Source: Diphasiastrum complanatum
Taxonomy: Eukaryota > Streptophyta > Lycopodiopsida > Lycopodiales > Lycopodiaceae
NCBI GenBank assembly: GCA_029204225.1
Contig: CM055095.1
Location: 66,675,940-66,739,939, forward strand
DNA length: 64,000 bases
Direction of reading: 5' to 3'
Within the stretch, counting starts at the first letter, position 1, and each line of letters opens with the position of its first letter. Positions 1-11,323 of this stretch are shown here, in pieces. Under the pieces are notes generated by a model. That model was given only the letters and a program-made list of their open reading frames with translations, had not been told where the DNA came from and made no database searches. Made by a program: the position numbers and the translations under genes.

Positions 1-1714
1 TTTCTATTTCATAATTCTTCCTACACGTTTATTGATCATTGATCTAGGTTCAGGTGAATGGCAACTTTGGTTCTACGTCTGCTCATCTGATACCTGCAGG
101 AATCACAAACTTAGACAGCCAATTTATTTGAAGAACGTCTACAACGGCTAATCTCCAGCAAAGGGTAACCAATCCTGTCATAATTTCAAGTTCAGATGTT
201 AAGTTCAATTACTTGAAGTCATTGAAGACTTGGCCATCTTCAAGGACTTCCACGAAATTAGCATTTAGAACAAGTCTGCAGAAATACATTATTTTCGTGA
301 CCGTCAGCAAAAATACTCTAAGTGTTGTGACAGTCTGCAGAAATGAACTATGTTTTCCACAGTGTCGGCTTTTTTGCATTTCCTCGAAATGCAAAACTAG
401 CATAGTCCAACAGTTTAAACTATTTTGCAACAGCTTCGCCTTTTTTGCATTTCCCTGAAATGCGACACTTGGCACAGTTCAAAGTTCAACTATTTTTTAA
501 CACCTTCAGCTTTTTCACGAAATGCAAAGAGAGAGAAAATTCTCGAAGGTCATCTACTTCAAGACTTGAACTGTTTTAGGGCGCTTTCGACTTTTTCGCA
601 AAAAACCCTATAAGAGAGAAAAAGCAAAGGTCGTCTATTTTGAACGAAGGACGTTCCCCATAATTCGTGAAGTGGGAGAAAGCCACTTCCCCTAAAAACG
701 AAGTGAGAGAATTTTCGACGTCCTCGTTCGAGTCAACATTCCCTGATTTGTTGACCGTATATACCATGTATAGTTGTCACAAGCCAAATACTTTCAAGTA
801 CAATGACTTACCTAATTAGGTGACAAATATTTAATGTAGTTAATACATGGATACAATCTATAAATAGATCATCCCAGCACAGATAACTCGAGATGCTCCG
901 TCCATGAGACGAATGCTTTTGAGCCTCCCAGTTATGTCATCATTCTGGTTGTAACTGCTATTTTATTGTGCTTCAGTGTAATATAGCAGCAACATGCTTT
1001 TCTATCTGCGTATAACGTAGATGAATGCTTGTTGTGATTGAATGCACTCTGTTGCTATTTGATAACATTTGTTCACTCACTCTAATCAAAACACGGACGT
1101 CTACGACTCCCTAGTTTTTTATCAGACGATGGTTGTCTTTGACGCCTGAGGAACTTGCGCTATCACACTGATATTTCAATCTATTTCAGAACTAAACTTC
1201 ATATTCGGATTTCCAGTAATACCACATATACACAAACCATTTCTAATCTCTTCGGTGGACTGTACTCTCATTTTTGTGAGTATGAACTAATTTTTGAGAT
1301 CTGGTTAGAACACTTAAAGCTGTGATTATACTTAGCATAAGTTTTTTATTAGACTATTTTTGCATCTAGCAGCTGATTGTTACGGTAGAACAGTTCCGCA
1401 ATATTCCTGCTATTTCAATCTATTTCAGAACTAAGCTTCATATTGAATCTAATTTCCAATAATACCACACACACACACACACACACACAAACCATTTCTA
1501 ATCTCTTTGGTGGACTGTACTCTCTTTTTGTGAGTATGAACTAAGTTTTAAGATCCTGTTGGGCAACTAGAACACTTAAAATTGTGATTATACCTAGGAT
1601 AAGCTTTCTATTAGGCTGTTTTTGCATCTAGTAGTTGATTGTAACGGGAGAGCTGTTCCGCGATATTCCTACTCTCTTCTCCATTCACGTTCCTCGCACT
1701 CCCTTGCCCCATTA
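1..1714 (+). repeat. 5' LTR of copia element 1 (left end outside window)
   Basis: This stretch aligns along its whole length with the sequence starting at 4112 and with the solo LTR at 59264-60778. By comparison with the 3' copy, about 43 bp of the LTR lie left of the window. It ends CCCCATTA, where the other copies end CCCCATCA, directly before a primer binding site. Near its middle it carries a tandem duplication of about 239 bp (copies from 1172 and 1411) that neither other copy has, and a (CA)n run at about 1466-1489. The orientation is plus. Confidence 0.9.
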
Positions 1715-1717
1715 GAT

Positions 1718-1729
1718 TGGTATCAGAGC
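1718..1729 (+). other. Primer binding site of copia element 1
   Basis: TGGTATCAGAGC lies three bases after the LTR end. It is complementary to the 3' end of initiator-Met tRNA, the usual primer of plant copia elements, and it fixes the element as plus-strand. Confidence 0.93.
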
Positions 1730-1781
1730 GTAGCTCATATAAACCAGAGATTAAGTGTATTCTATTTGTATTACTGTTAGT

Positions 1782-3793
1782 ATGTCTCATATAGGTAGCT
1801 CTTCATCTTCATCATCCAGCGAAGCTAGAATCATTGACAAGTTCAATGGTTCTAACTTCTAAAACTCCGGATGATGTTGATAGATAGAGATCTTTGGGAT
1901 GTAGTAGAAGGTGTTGACTTGAAACCAGAAGATGGTGATCAGGCAAAGGAATGAAAGATCAAAGATCAGAAGGCCTTAGCATGCATCACACTCAATTCGG
2001 CTGACTCCCAAATATCTCATGTTACCACATGCAAAACCTCTAAGGATGCATTAGATTTGTTATCAAATCTCTATGAGACTCATGATCTAACCACTAGATT
2101 ACATATGAGGAGAAAGTTCTTTACTCTTAGCATGTCTGATTCTACTGCCATCACTTCTCACATCGTGACAGCTTCAAGTCTTTATTGGATCAGTTATCAA
2201 CTGTAGGATGTTTTATTCAAGTTGATGATGTCGTCATGACCTTGCTTTCTTCTCTTCCAAAGTCGTATGAACACTTTGTGGTGATGATCTCCACACAATC
2301 CGACCTCACTCTTCAAAAAGTGATTGGTCACCTACTTCAAGAATAAAAGCCGAGAAAGACAAGCAACCTGTCTATCAAAGACAAATCCATGGCTCTATAC
2401 ACCAAGAAGAAAGACTATTCCAAGGGCAAGAATCAAGTGCAGCAGCAACAGTAGAAGCCTCATACTCAAGGTGAGAATAGTGGATCACGAAAGAAGCTTT
2501 TCTGCAGATATTGCAAGAGAGCCAATCACGACATCAAGGAGTGTCGTATCCAGATCTACAACGAGGCGAAGAAGCAACAACAACAACAACCAGACTCCTC
2601 CAACACGGTGGAATTCAAGGAGCAAGATACACATTTGTTAATGGCTTACAACAACAGCAACGAAGACTGTGATAGCTGGTACTTGAACAGCGGCGCTACC
2701 CAACACATGACCTCTCGCAAGGAATGGTTTACCGAGTATGCAGCTTACAACAGAGATCAATTCATCTACCTCGAAGATTCAAGCACCATATGCGTGGAAG
2801 GCAAAGGGACCGTCAAGATCACTTTCAACAATGATCTTTCTATTTTGAAAAGGAGCTGTAGACCTCCCAACCAAAAGGATTCAAAGTCAAAGGCCAAGAG
2901 CACAAAGTGTGCAAGCTGCACAAAGCAATCTACAGTCTGAAACAGGCCACAAGAGCATGGTTCGATAGAATCAACTCTTATCTCATTCAATTGGGATCTG
3001 CAAACAATTCAGTTGATTGTAATATTTATTCAAAGCATATATGCGCCAATTCAGTTCACATAGCTCTTTACGTAGATGATGCATTTATTTTGTCTAACAA
3101 CACTTCTCTTCTACACACTACTAAGAGTGATCTGTGAAAGGAATTTGACATGATTGATTTAGGAGCTATCCATTCTTTGCTAGGAATTCACATTACTAGA
3201 AATAGGCTTCAGAAGAATATCTATCTTAGCCAGCAGACATATCTAAAGAGCATTTTAGAAAATTTTCATATGTCTGATTGCAAACCAATTGATACTCCAA
3301 TGGATCCAAATATAGTATTGACTAAACCTACTTGTGCTGATTCTAATAGTAAAGTACTCGACATAGCGAACTACCCTTATAATTCACTAATAGGATCTTT
3401 GATGTATGCAATGTTGTGTACTAGACGAGATTTAGCATACACTGTTAGCATGTTAAGTCAATTCATGTCTAATCCTAGAATCTCTCATTGGAAAGCATTA
3501 AAGAGAGTGATGAGATATATTCAAGTTTAGTTCACATTTTATGTAATGATAAAAATGATATTGACTCACTCGTCCTGCGAGGATACTCCGACTCAGATTG
3601 GGGAGGAACATTCTCTACCAGAAAATCTACCTCTGGGTTCTGTTTTTATCTGGCAGGGGGACCGATTTCATGGAACTCAAGGAAGCATAAATTAGTTGCA
3701 CTTTTTTTGACCAAGGCAGAGTACATCACAACATGTCAAGCTTCAAAAAAAGCTGTATGGATCAGGTTGTTTCATGACTTACATCACACTTAG
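1782..3793 (+). pseudogene. Copia gag-pol remnant, internally deleted
   Basis: The reading starts at the ATG at 1782 with a Ser-rich Gag start and is soon interrupted by stops. A CCHC zinc knuckle (C-x2-C-x4-H-x4-C) lies at about 2503-2544. The protease core near 2685 reads LNSGAT, so the catalytic Asp of the usual LDSGA motif is Asn. At about 2850-2860 the reading jumps from protease into the middle of reverse transcriptase, so integrase and the RT N-terminus are deleted. The RT YVDD box is near 3069, and RNase H (YSDSDWGG) spans about 3570-3793. Several frameshifts and stops make it non-functional. Confidence 0.92.
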
Positions 3794-4057
3794 TTCAATG
3801 CTACCACCATTCTGTGTGACAACTTGAGCTGTATTTCACTGTCACTGAATCTCAGATTTTATGGCAAATCCAAGCACATAGAAATCTAGTATCATTTCAT
3901 TCGGGAGAAGGTTTTCTCAGGGCAAGTGATCCTTCAATGCTGCTCCACAACAGAAATGGTCGCAGACATCTTCACCAAAGCGCTTCCCAAGATCAAGCAT
4001 CAGAAGTTCTTCAACATGTTGAACCTGATGAAGATACCAAGGCACCAACCGTGACCT

Positions 4058-4067
4058 TAAGGGGGAC
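4058..4067 (+). other. Polypurine tract of copia element 1
   Basis: A purine-rich run (TTAAGGGGGAC) lies immediately before the TGTTGGAA start of the 3' LTR. It would prime plus-strand DNA synthesis. Confidence 0.8.
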
Positions 4068-5408
4068 TGTTGGAAATTAAGCCCATAGTTGTCTCCTTGG
4101 TGAATGACTAACTTCTATTTCATGATTCTTCTTGCACGTTTATTGATCATTGATCTAGGGTCAGGTGAAACCAACTTTGGTTCTACGTCTGCTCGTCTGA
4201 TACTTGCAGTAATCACAAACTTAGATAGGCAATTTATTTGAAGAACGTCAACAACGACTGGTCTCCAGCAAAGGGTAAACAATCTTGCCATAATTTTAAG
4301 TTCAGATGTTAAGTTCAATTACTTGAAGTCATTGAAGACTTGGACATCTTCAAGGACTTCCATGAAATTAGCATTTAGAACAAGTTTGCAGAAATACATT
4401 ACTTTCGTGACCGTCTGCAAAAATACTCTAAGTGTCGTGACAGTCTGCAGAAATAAACTATGTTTTCCACTGTGTCGGCTTTTTCGCATTTCTCCGAAAT
4501 GCGAAACTAGCATAGTTCAACAGTTCAAACTATTTTGCAACAGCTTCATCTTTTTCGCATTTCCTCGAAATGTGACACTTAGGCACAGTTCCAAGTTCAA
4601 CTATTTTTTAACACCTTCGGCTTTTTCGTGAAATGAGAAGAGAGAGAAAATTCTCGAAGGTCATCTACTTCAAGACTTGAACTGTTTTAGGGCACCTTCA
4701 ACTTTTTCGCAAAAAATTTTAAGAGAGAGAAAAAGTGAAGGTCGTCTATTTTGAACGAAGGACGTTTCCAACCACTTCCCCTAAAAATGAAGTGAGAGAA
4801 TTTTCGACGTCCTCATTCGAGTCAACATTTTCTGATTCGTTGACCGTATATATCATGTATAGTTGTCACAAGCCAAATACTTCCAAGTACAACGGCTTAT
4901 CTAATTAGGTGACAAATATGTAATGTAGTTAATACATGGATGCAATCTATAAATAGATCATCCCAATACAGATTACTCGAGAGGCTCCGTCCATGAGATG
5001 AATGATTTTGAGCCTCCCAGTTACGCCGTCATTCTGGTTGTAACTACTATTTTATTGTGCTTCAGTGTAATATAGCAACAGCATGCTTTTCTATTTGTGT
5101 ATAACGTAGATGAATGCTTGTTGTGATTGAATGCACTTTGTTGTTGTTTGATAACATTTGTTCACTCACTCTGATCAGAACACGGACGTCTACGACTCCT
5201 CAATTTCTGATCAAACGATGGTTGTCTTTGACGCTTGAGGAACTTGCATTATCACACTGTTATTTCAATCTATTTCAAAACTAAACTTCATATTGAATCT
5301 GATTTCCAGTAATACCCCACACACACAAACCTTTTCTAATCTCTTTGGTGGATTGTACTCTCTTTTTGTGAGTATGAACTAATTTTTAAGATCCTGTTGG
5401 GCAACTAG

Positions 5409-6229
5409 TGTGCAAAAAGTACAAAAAGGACCAAGAGTGGATCCTAATCTGATCCTCAAGAGGGATTGGTTGTCAGATTACTTGATCTATCAATCTACTT
5501 CAGATTAAGATCAATCTAGATCAATTCTAGACACAAAATCCTAACAAGAACAATCATTAATTGAAGGTAAGTGTACTTTATGGTTTCACACGTGTGAAGA
5601 CATTGTCTGAGTATGGACTCCAACCTGAAAATCAAGTACACATTGATAGAACCTCAAAACAATCAAAACAAATGTAGACAAATAGAGAGAATCACTCAAA
5701 ATTGCTTCCAAAACCAAGATTGGTGTCTCACATCGATTATGGCCAAATGTGGCTCTATATATACAATAAGTGGGAGCTCATGGTACTGATCATCCCTATG
5801 ATCCCACATGTGCGAAGGTGCTTTGTCATATGATGATTCATCATGCAAAACTGACACTTGGACAAAACCTTCTATTTTGAGCACTTTTGGTCCATTTTCC
5901 TTCTATATGGAGATCTACTTGGAAATCTTCTAGGAGTCAAAATTCGCCTACTTCAGCTTATTCCACACATGTGAGCTGTCCTCTACACATGTGATATGAC
6001 ACCTAACCAAAAAATGTGGCTCATGCAATCAATAGATTGATGTCATGTGTCATATGTCTAGAAAACCTTTTTAGCCACTAGAACTTGAATTAAACTATAT
6101 GTACAACCTATATGATTATGGTACATGACAAGTACATTATTTTCACACATGGTAACAGGCTCCACACATGTGTAAACATCTATTTACAAGATTTTTGGCC
6201 TCTACCAAGCTTATTTTTGCATTTTCACA
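5409..6229 (-). repeat. 3' LTR of the nested family-2 element
   Basis: It begins TGTGCAAAAAGTAC and ends GCATTTTCACA on the plus strand. It is nearly identical to 9347-10152 apart from small indels, for example extra bases near 5780-5806. It contains the palindrome CACACGTGTG at 5587-5596. A related solo copy in opposite orientation is at 42342-43162. Confidence 0.92.
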
Positions 6230-6469
6230 CTCCTCCTCAAAAATCTAGCTTGGTAAATCTAGCTTGATGGAAAACATGATGATCTTGAACTTGACTCCAT
6301 AGGCTAAATTGGTCTTTGCTGGTTCAAAAGGTGTGAAGATCAGCCAATGAGCTTGATGTTGATCTGAAATCACCATATCCATGATAGTGCTTCTTTGATG
6401 TTGACACCTTTGATGAGCTTGAGAGCTTTGCACCATCCTAGCACCTCCAAAATTGATTCCTTTCAATTT

Positions 6470-7744
6470 TCATGTAGATGCTTGATTGAGGCTTGCTCCT
6501 TCACATGAGATATGCTCCTCTTTCCCTGGAAATGTGAGCCACATGGGTTCAACCATGTTTCTTGAGTTTCTTTTTGGAATCACAACTTGAGAAGGTGTCT
6601 CCTCCTCAATCCTTGGCACACTTGAACCTTGAGATGACTCCTTAAGATCCTCTTCATGATGCTCCTTCTTGATGGAAATCCGAGACCTCCATGTCTCATA
6701 ATGATCACAACAAGTATGACCATTCAATATGCACTTCCTATGATTATCAAGATTACTTATGCTAGAAACATAAGTCCAAAAATCACCACAACTTGGCATG
6801 ATTTTTCCAATATTGAAATCAAAAGGTATCTCCATCTCAATAAGGCTAACTACTTGCTTATGGATATAAGTGTCCACTTTGAATGCTTCACTTATTCTCA
6901 TTAGAAGTTTACAACTTGCCTTTAGGATTGAAAACATACAATTTTCATCTTTATGAATGAACACATCATTCATGATCTTATTGAAACCAAAAGATCCTAC
7001 ATTATGAAGATATTTCCATTTCCTTGACTTCATAACTAATGTAAGCTTACAAGGAAAACATATTTTGCTATCTTTTAAGGCATCACACTCAACTAGTATT
7101 GGCTTAATCCACCTTTGAGATACAAAAATCTCTTCAAAGCAAAATGGTTCTTCATAAGTGGACATGAGAGCATAAATGAAACTATTTTCATTTTGTGAGT
7201 GCTCCTTATTCTTGATTGATTTCTCTTGGATAATAACAATAAGTTTGAACTTATCTAAAGTTCCAAGCAAAATACTTTCCAAGGACATAAAATAAATCCA
7301 AGTTACTTTCATGAAAGTGACATCTATCTTTGCATCTTGAACCAAACAATGCACTTCCAAATGAAAAATTTCAAAAGATTCAACATGTGTTGTGATGGAC
7401 TCTTGAAGACAAATCTTGCAAGTCCTTGTGAGACTCCAAGCCTCATTCACCTTTCCACAAAGGAAACACCTTTCCTTGGACTTGTCCTTCTTGTATTTGC
7501 ATTTTGAACTTGAAGCTCTATCCTTCACCTCGGCCCCCTTGCTTTGGTTCTCCTTGGATGAACTGGTCTTCTTTTTGTAGCATCTTGAGAAAAAATATCC
7601 TCCCTTGCCACAAAGGTTGCACTCAGGATCCTTTCTTTCCTTCAATAGGATGCCACCTATTGATGCCATGTGAATAAAAACCTGTGATATGATTCTACAA
7701 ATATAATTTGTGACTTTCAAGAGACTAGATTTGAACATCTTCAA
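6470..7744 (-). pseudogene. Gag-like open frame of the nested family-2 element
   Basis: An uninterrupted frame of about 420 codons runs on the minus strand without a convincing ATG at its start. Near its N-terminus are two Cys-rich finger relics: CNLCGKGGYFFSRC, which has C-x2-C and the last Cys but lacks the His, and CFLCGKVNEAWSLTRTC. A Lys/Ser-rich spacer separates them, as in copia Gag tails. The C-terminus (RNSRNMVEPMWLTF) resembles the integrase-RT linker of copia polyproteins. Most of the middle matches nothing I recognise. No protease, integrase or RT motif is visible. It is probably a recombined gag-linker frame of a non-autonomous element. Confidence 0.6.
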
Positions 7745-9334
7745 TAATCTAGAATGATCTACAAAAGATCTAGCTCACAAACCTAAGAATCAATCTTCAC
7801 ACTAATGACTAGTCACTTGGAAACTTTGCTTTGATCACTAAGACAAAAGCACACAATCTTTGAATCAAATCACAAAAGAAATCAGATTCAATCTCCTATT
7901 GAACTCATCAAATACCAATGACTCTTTCTTTTGAAAGTTGAAATGGATATGAAAAAGATTTGACACCTAGATTTTCCTTTTCACTTGACTAGTTCTCTCA
8001 ACACTTTAGATTCTTGAACAAAAGATGGGTTTTGTTTCAAATACATGAAAATCAAACTTAATCACTTCTTTTGGACTTACTCTTGACCCAAATAATCTCA
8101 CACTTGAGATTTAGAATGAATTTGATTTGATTTGACAACAAACTATGCCACCAATTTTTCACAAAGCTTAAAAATTTAGACAACTAGAGATTCACAAAGA
8201 TCTCAACCATGCATGAATACTCAAATATGGACTCCTCCTCATTCTAGACATTCAATGGGATCACAAATTGACCCTCACACTCTCACAAAGAAAGTTGAAT
8301 AGAACTAATTTGAGTTTCATACATACTATGTCAATTTCTGCTCAACAAATTGAATTCAATCACTCCTATTGGATTCCACCAATTACTCTACCTTTTAAGA
8401 CTTGGAATGAAAATCAAAATCAAAAGTTGTGATTTTTCTCACTAAGATATTGTGCTTCAAAGGGCTAATGCCACTTAGAAAGATTTGATCACCTAGGAAG
8501 AGACAAACTCTCCACCAATAACAACACATAATGAGCTTCTAGATCTTGCCCTCTACAAAGGAATGAACTCTTAGAAAACTGGATCTCTCTCTACACATTT
8601 GCCATAGACACCTTAATGACTCTTTTCAAACCTTACAATCACTCAAACAAATTGAGTAGGATATAACTATGTGACTTGGATCTCAATCTCTTTTCTAGAA
8701 CTCTCAATTTAAGCCAATCTATGTCAAATTCTACAAAAGATTTGCATAGATGCTCTATATGCACTAGAAACTCTCAAAGGTTTCACTTGGAGGATAGATC
8801 CAAGGATGTTTTCTAGCAAATTGATGCTTCTAAACTTGACCCTATCACTCTTGAACAAATCTAGAGTGATGGTACAATGGATTTCAACCTCTCACCTTGC
8901 ATATCACTCCTTAATCTATGATTTTTAGCAAAATCTCTCTCAACTTCAACATGCACTCAAAAAATCAGAGATAATCAATTAATGCACCTAATTCAAGCTT
9001 AAAATTTAATTTCTTGGCTGATCTAATCCAAGAACCAATCAAGGGATTAGATTCTCTATAGAAAATGCTTGATTTTGCACCAAAAATCTCTCAAATTGGG
9101 TATGTGAGTCAAATTCTACAAATTTTTGAAATTTCTCAGTCAAAACCGGAGCTGTACGGCCTCACACGTGTGAAAAGGGTTCCTACAACCCACAACAAGA
9201 TTTGGACCAAAAATTTTGAGGATAGCTATCAAATCCAACTCGCTACACAAAATTTGACTAGTTTTCAAAAAACTGCTAATTTTGGCTTTGATTTGGATTA
9301 ACCCTATCAATTTCAACAAAACCTCTTGTACTAG
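7745..9334 (-). other. Leader region of the nested family-2 element
   Basis: About 1.6 kb lies between the 5' LTR and primer site on the right and the open frame on the left. It is AT-rich with no coding pattern in any frame and is best read as untranslated leader. A CACACGTGTG palindrome lies at 9163-9172. Confidence 0.6.
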
Positions 9335-9346
9335 GCTCTGATACCA
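9335..9346 (-). other. Primer binding site of the nested family-2 element
   Basis: The plus strand reads GGCTCTGATACCA, the reverse complement of the initiator-Met-tRNA primer site, immediately left of the TGTG start of the 5' LTR. Confidence 0.92.
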
Positions 9347-10152
9347 TGTGCAAAAAGTACAAAAAGGACCAAGAGTGGATCCTAATCTGATCCTCAAGAG
9401 GGATTGGTTGTCTGATTACTTGATCTGTCAATCTACTTCAGATTAAGATCAATCTAGATCAATTCTAGACACAAAATCCTAACAAGAACAATCATTAATT
9501 GAAGGTAAGTGTACTTTATGGTTTCACACGTGTGAAACACTATCTGAGTACGGACTCCAACCTGAAAATCAAGTACACATTGATAGAACCTCAAAACAAT
9601 CAAAACAAATGTAGACAAATGGAGAGAATCACTCAAAATTGCTTCCAAAACCAAGATTGGTGTCTCACATTGATTATGGCCAAATGTGGCTCTATATATA
9701 CAATAAGTGGGAGCTCGTGTGTGTGAAGGTGCTTTGTCATATGATGATTCATCATGCAAAACTGACACTTGGACAAAACCTTCTATTTTGAGCACTTTTG
9801 GTCCATTTTCCTTCTATATGGAGATCTACTTGGAAATCTTCTAGAAGTCCAAATTCGCCTACTTCAGCTTATTCCACACATGTGAGCTGTCCTCTACACA
9901 TGTGATATGACACCTAACCAAAGAATGTGGCTCATGCAATCAATAGATTGATGCCATGTGTCATACGTCTAGAAAACTAGTTTTTGGCCTTTTTAGCCAC
10001 TAGAACTTGAATTAAATTATATGTACAAGCTATATGATTATGGTACATGACAAGAACATTATTTTCACACGTGGTAACAGGCTCCACACATGTGTAATCA
10101 TCTATATACAAGATTTTTGGCCTCTACCAAGCTTATTTTTGCATTTTTCACA
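9347..10152 (-). repeat. 5' LTR of the nested family-2 element
   Basis: This is the second copy of the 5409-6229 LTR, ending GCATTTTTCACA at 10152, next to the right-hand ACTAG duplication. It contains CACACGTGTG at 9525-9534. Confidence 0.92.
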
Positions 10153-10326
10153 ACTAGAACACTTAAAGTTGTGATTATACTTAGCATAAGCTTTCTATGA
10201 GACTGTTTTTGCATCTAGCAGCTGATTGTAACGGGAGGGTTGTTCCGCAATATTCTTGCTCTCTTCTTCGTTTATGTTCTTCACACTCCCTTGCCCCATC
10301 ACAATTGGTTAATAAAATCTAGAGGC

Positions 10327-11323
10327 GCCTCTAGTAGTAGAGGGGTTTTGACAATCTGCGAGTAAATTCTTTACGAGTTTTTGCGGGTTTTATTTAGAAG
10401 TGATTTCTAAAATTTCATGGCACATGGTATGCTATCAGATATATAGGCTCTATATATACTCATTTTATATTAGATGAAAACTAACTTTGATTATACCAAT
10501 GAATTCTACATAAAAAATGGAACACTTTTGCTTTTTGGACCATCTCCGTCCAAGCAATAATAAGAAAGTTATGACAGTTCAACATCTTTTAGACTAGAAA
10601 ACATTTTTTCTAAAAGGGGTAGCACGCCGGTGTGCTATCAATTTGAGTTAAAGACTAAAAGCTTAAATTGGTAGCACGTCGGCGTGCTACCCCTTTCAAG
10701 CTCCAAGAGTAAAAAAATTAGCCTAAAAAATTTTGAAGGGCGATAACTTTCTTAATATTGCTCGGATTGAGATGGTCCAAAAAGCAAAAGTGCACCATTT
10801 TTTATGTAGAATCCATTGTTCTAATCAAATTTGATAAAAAAAAGAATGAAAATATTTTATTATTTCATCATCTCAACATAAGCTTAATAGTCAAGTTATA
10901 GCCTCCATCTAGAACATACAATAAAAATGGTTTTTTTTTTACCAACGTTGATGTTATGATATCTAGGCCACATACATTCATGTCTTTTAATGTATGGTCA
11001 TACATCAATCCTTGGTCGTAGACAAAAATGTTTTAGCTTGATAAATGAGAAATTAAAGTGATTAAGTTTTCTACGTTCTCAATGAAATAACACACTATGT
11101 ACAATTTGTAGAAGACATATCTTTTAGCTAGTAAGAAAATAAACAACATGATAATGAAGTACACAAATAGATTTCGCCCCCAAAAGTGAAACAGAATAAA
11201 TTTTCAAAACCTAAAAACAATGTAGCATGCCATGTGCTATCAATTTGACGTAATTTAAAAACACTAAACTCGCAAAACTCACAGATGATTTACTCGCAAA
11301 ATGCCAAACCCCGTAGTAGAGGC
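10327..11323. mobile_element. Foldback-type MITE
   Basis: The left end (GCCTCTAGTAGTAGAGGGG onward) and the right end (to TAGTAGAGGC) are imperfect inverted repeats of more than 60 bp that include the shared phrase TGCGAGTAAAT. No coding capacity is visible. The centre is a long near-perfect palindrome listed separately. A clean target duplication was not resolved, so the superfamily (Mutator-like or other) is open. Confidence 0.75.
10497..10818. repeat. Long inverted repeat at the MITE centre
   Basis: The outer arms (about 10497-10575 and 10741-10818) pair almost perfectly around the phrase CTTTTTGGACCATCTC. The inner arms (about 10611-10643 and 10665-10700) pair around GGGGTAGCACGCCGG. Each inner arm also holds its own near-palindrome, TAGCACGCCGGTGTGCTA. 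A transcript would fold into a hairpin of well over 100 paired bases. Confidence 0.85.

Larger units (their letters stand above)
5409..10152 (-). mobile_element. Nested minus-strand LTR retrotransposon (family 2)
   Basis: The element is bounded by TGTG...CACA LTRs of about 821 and 806 bp and by a 5-bp target duplication ACTAG. The reverse complement of the copia primer site abuts the right LTR at 9335-9346, so the right LTR is the 5' LTR and the element reads on the minus strand. A purine tract complementary to 6230-6240 abuts the left LTR. Only about 3.1 kb lies between the LTRs. One open frame with Gag-like fingers remains and no RT or integrase was seen, so it must have been mobilised in trans or has lost pol. 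Confidence 0.92.
4068..10301 (+). repeat. 3' LTR of copia element 1, split by a nested element
   Basis: The LTR starts TGTTGGAAATTAAGCCC and ends CCCCATCA at 10301. Its first part is 4068-5408. The remaining ~150 bp resume at 10153, after a 4.7-kb insertion flanked by the duplicated target ACTAG (5404-5408 and 10153-10157). Without the insertion it is about 1485 bp, close to the 1515-bp solo copy near 59 kb. Confidence 0.92.
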
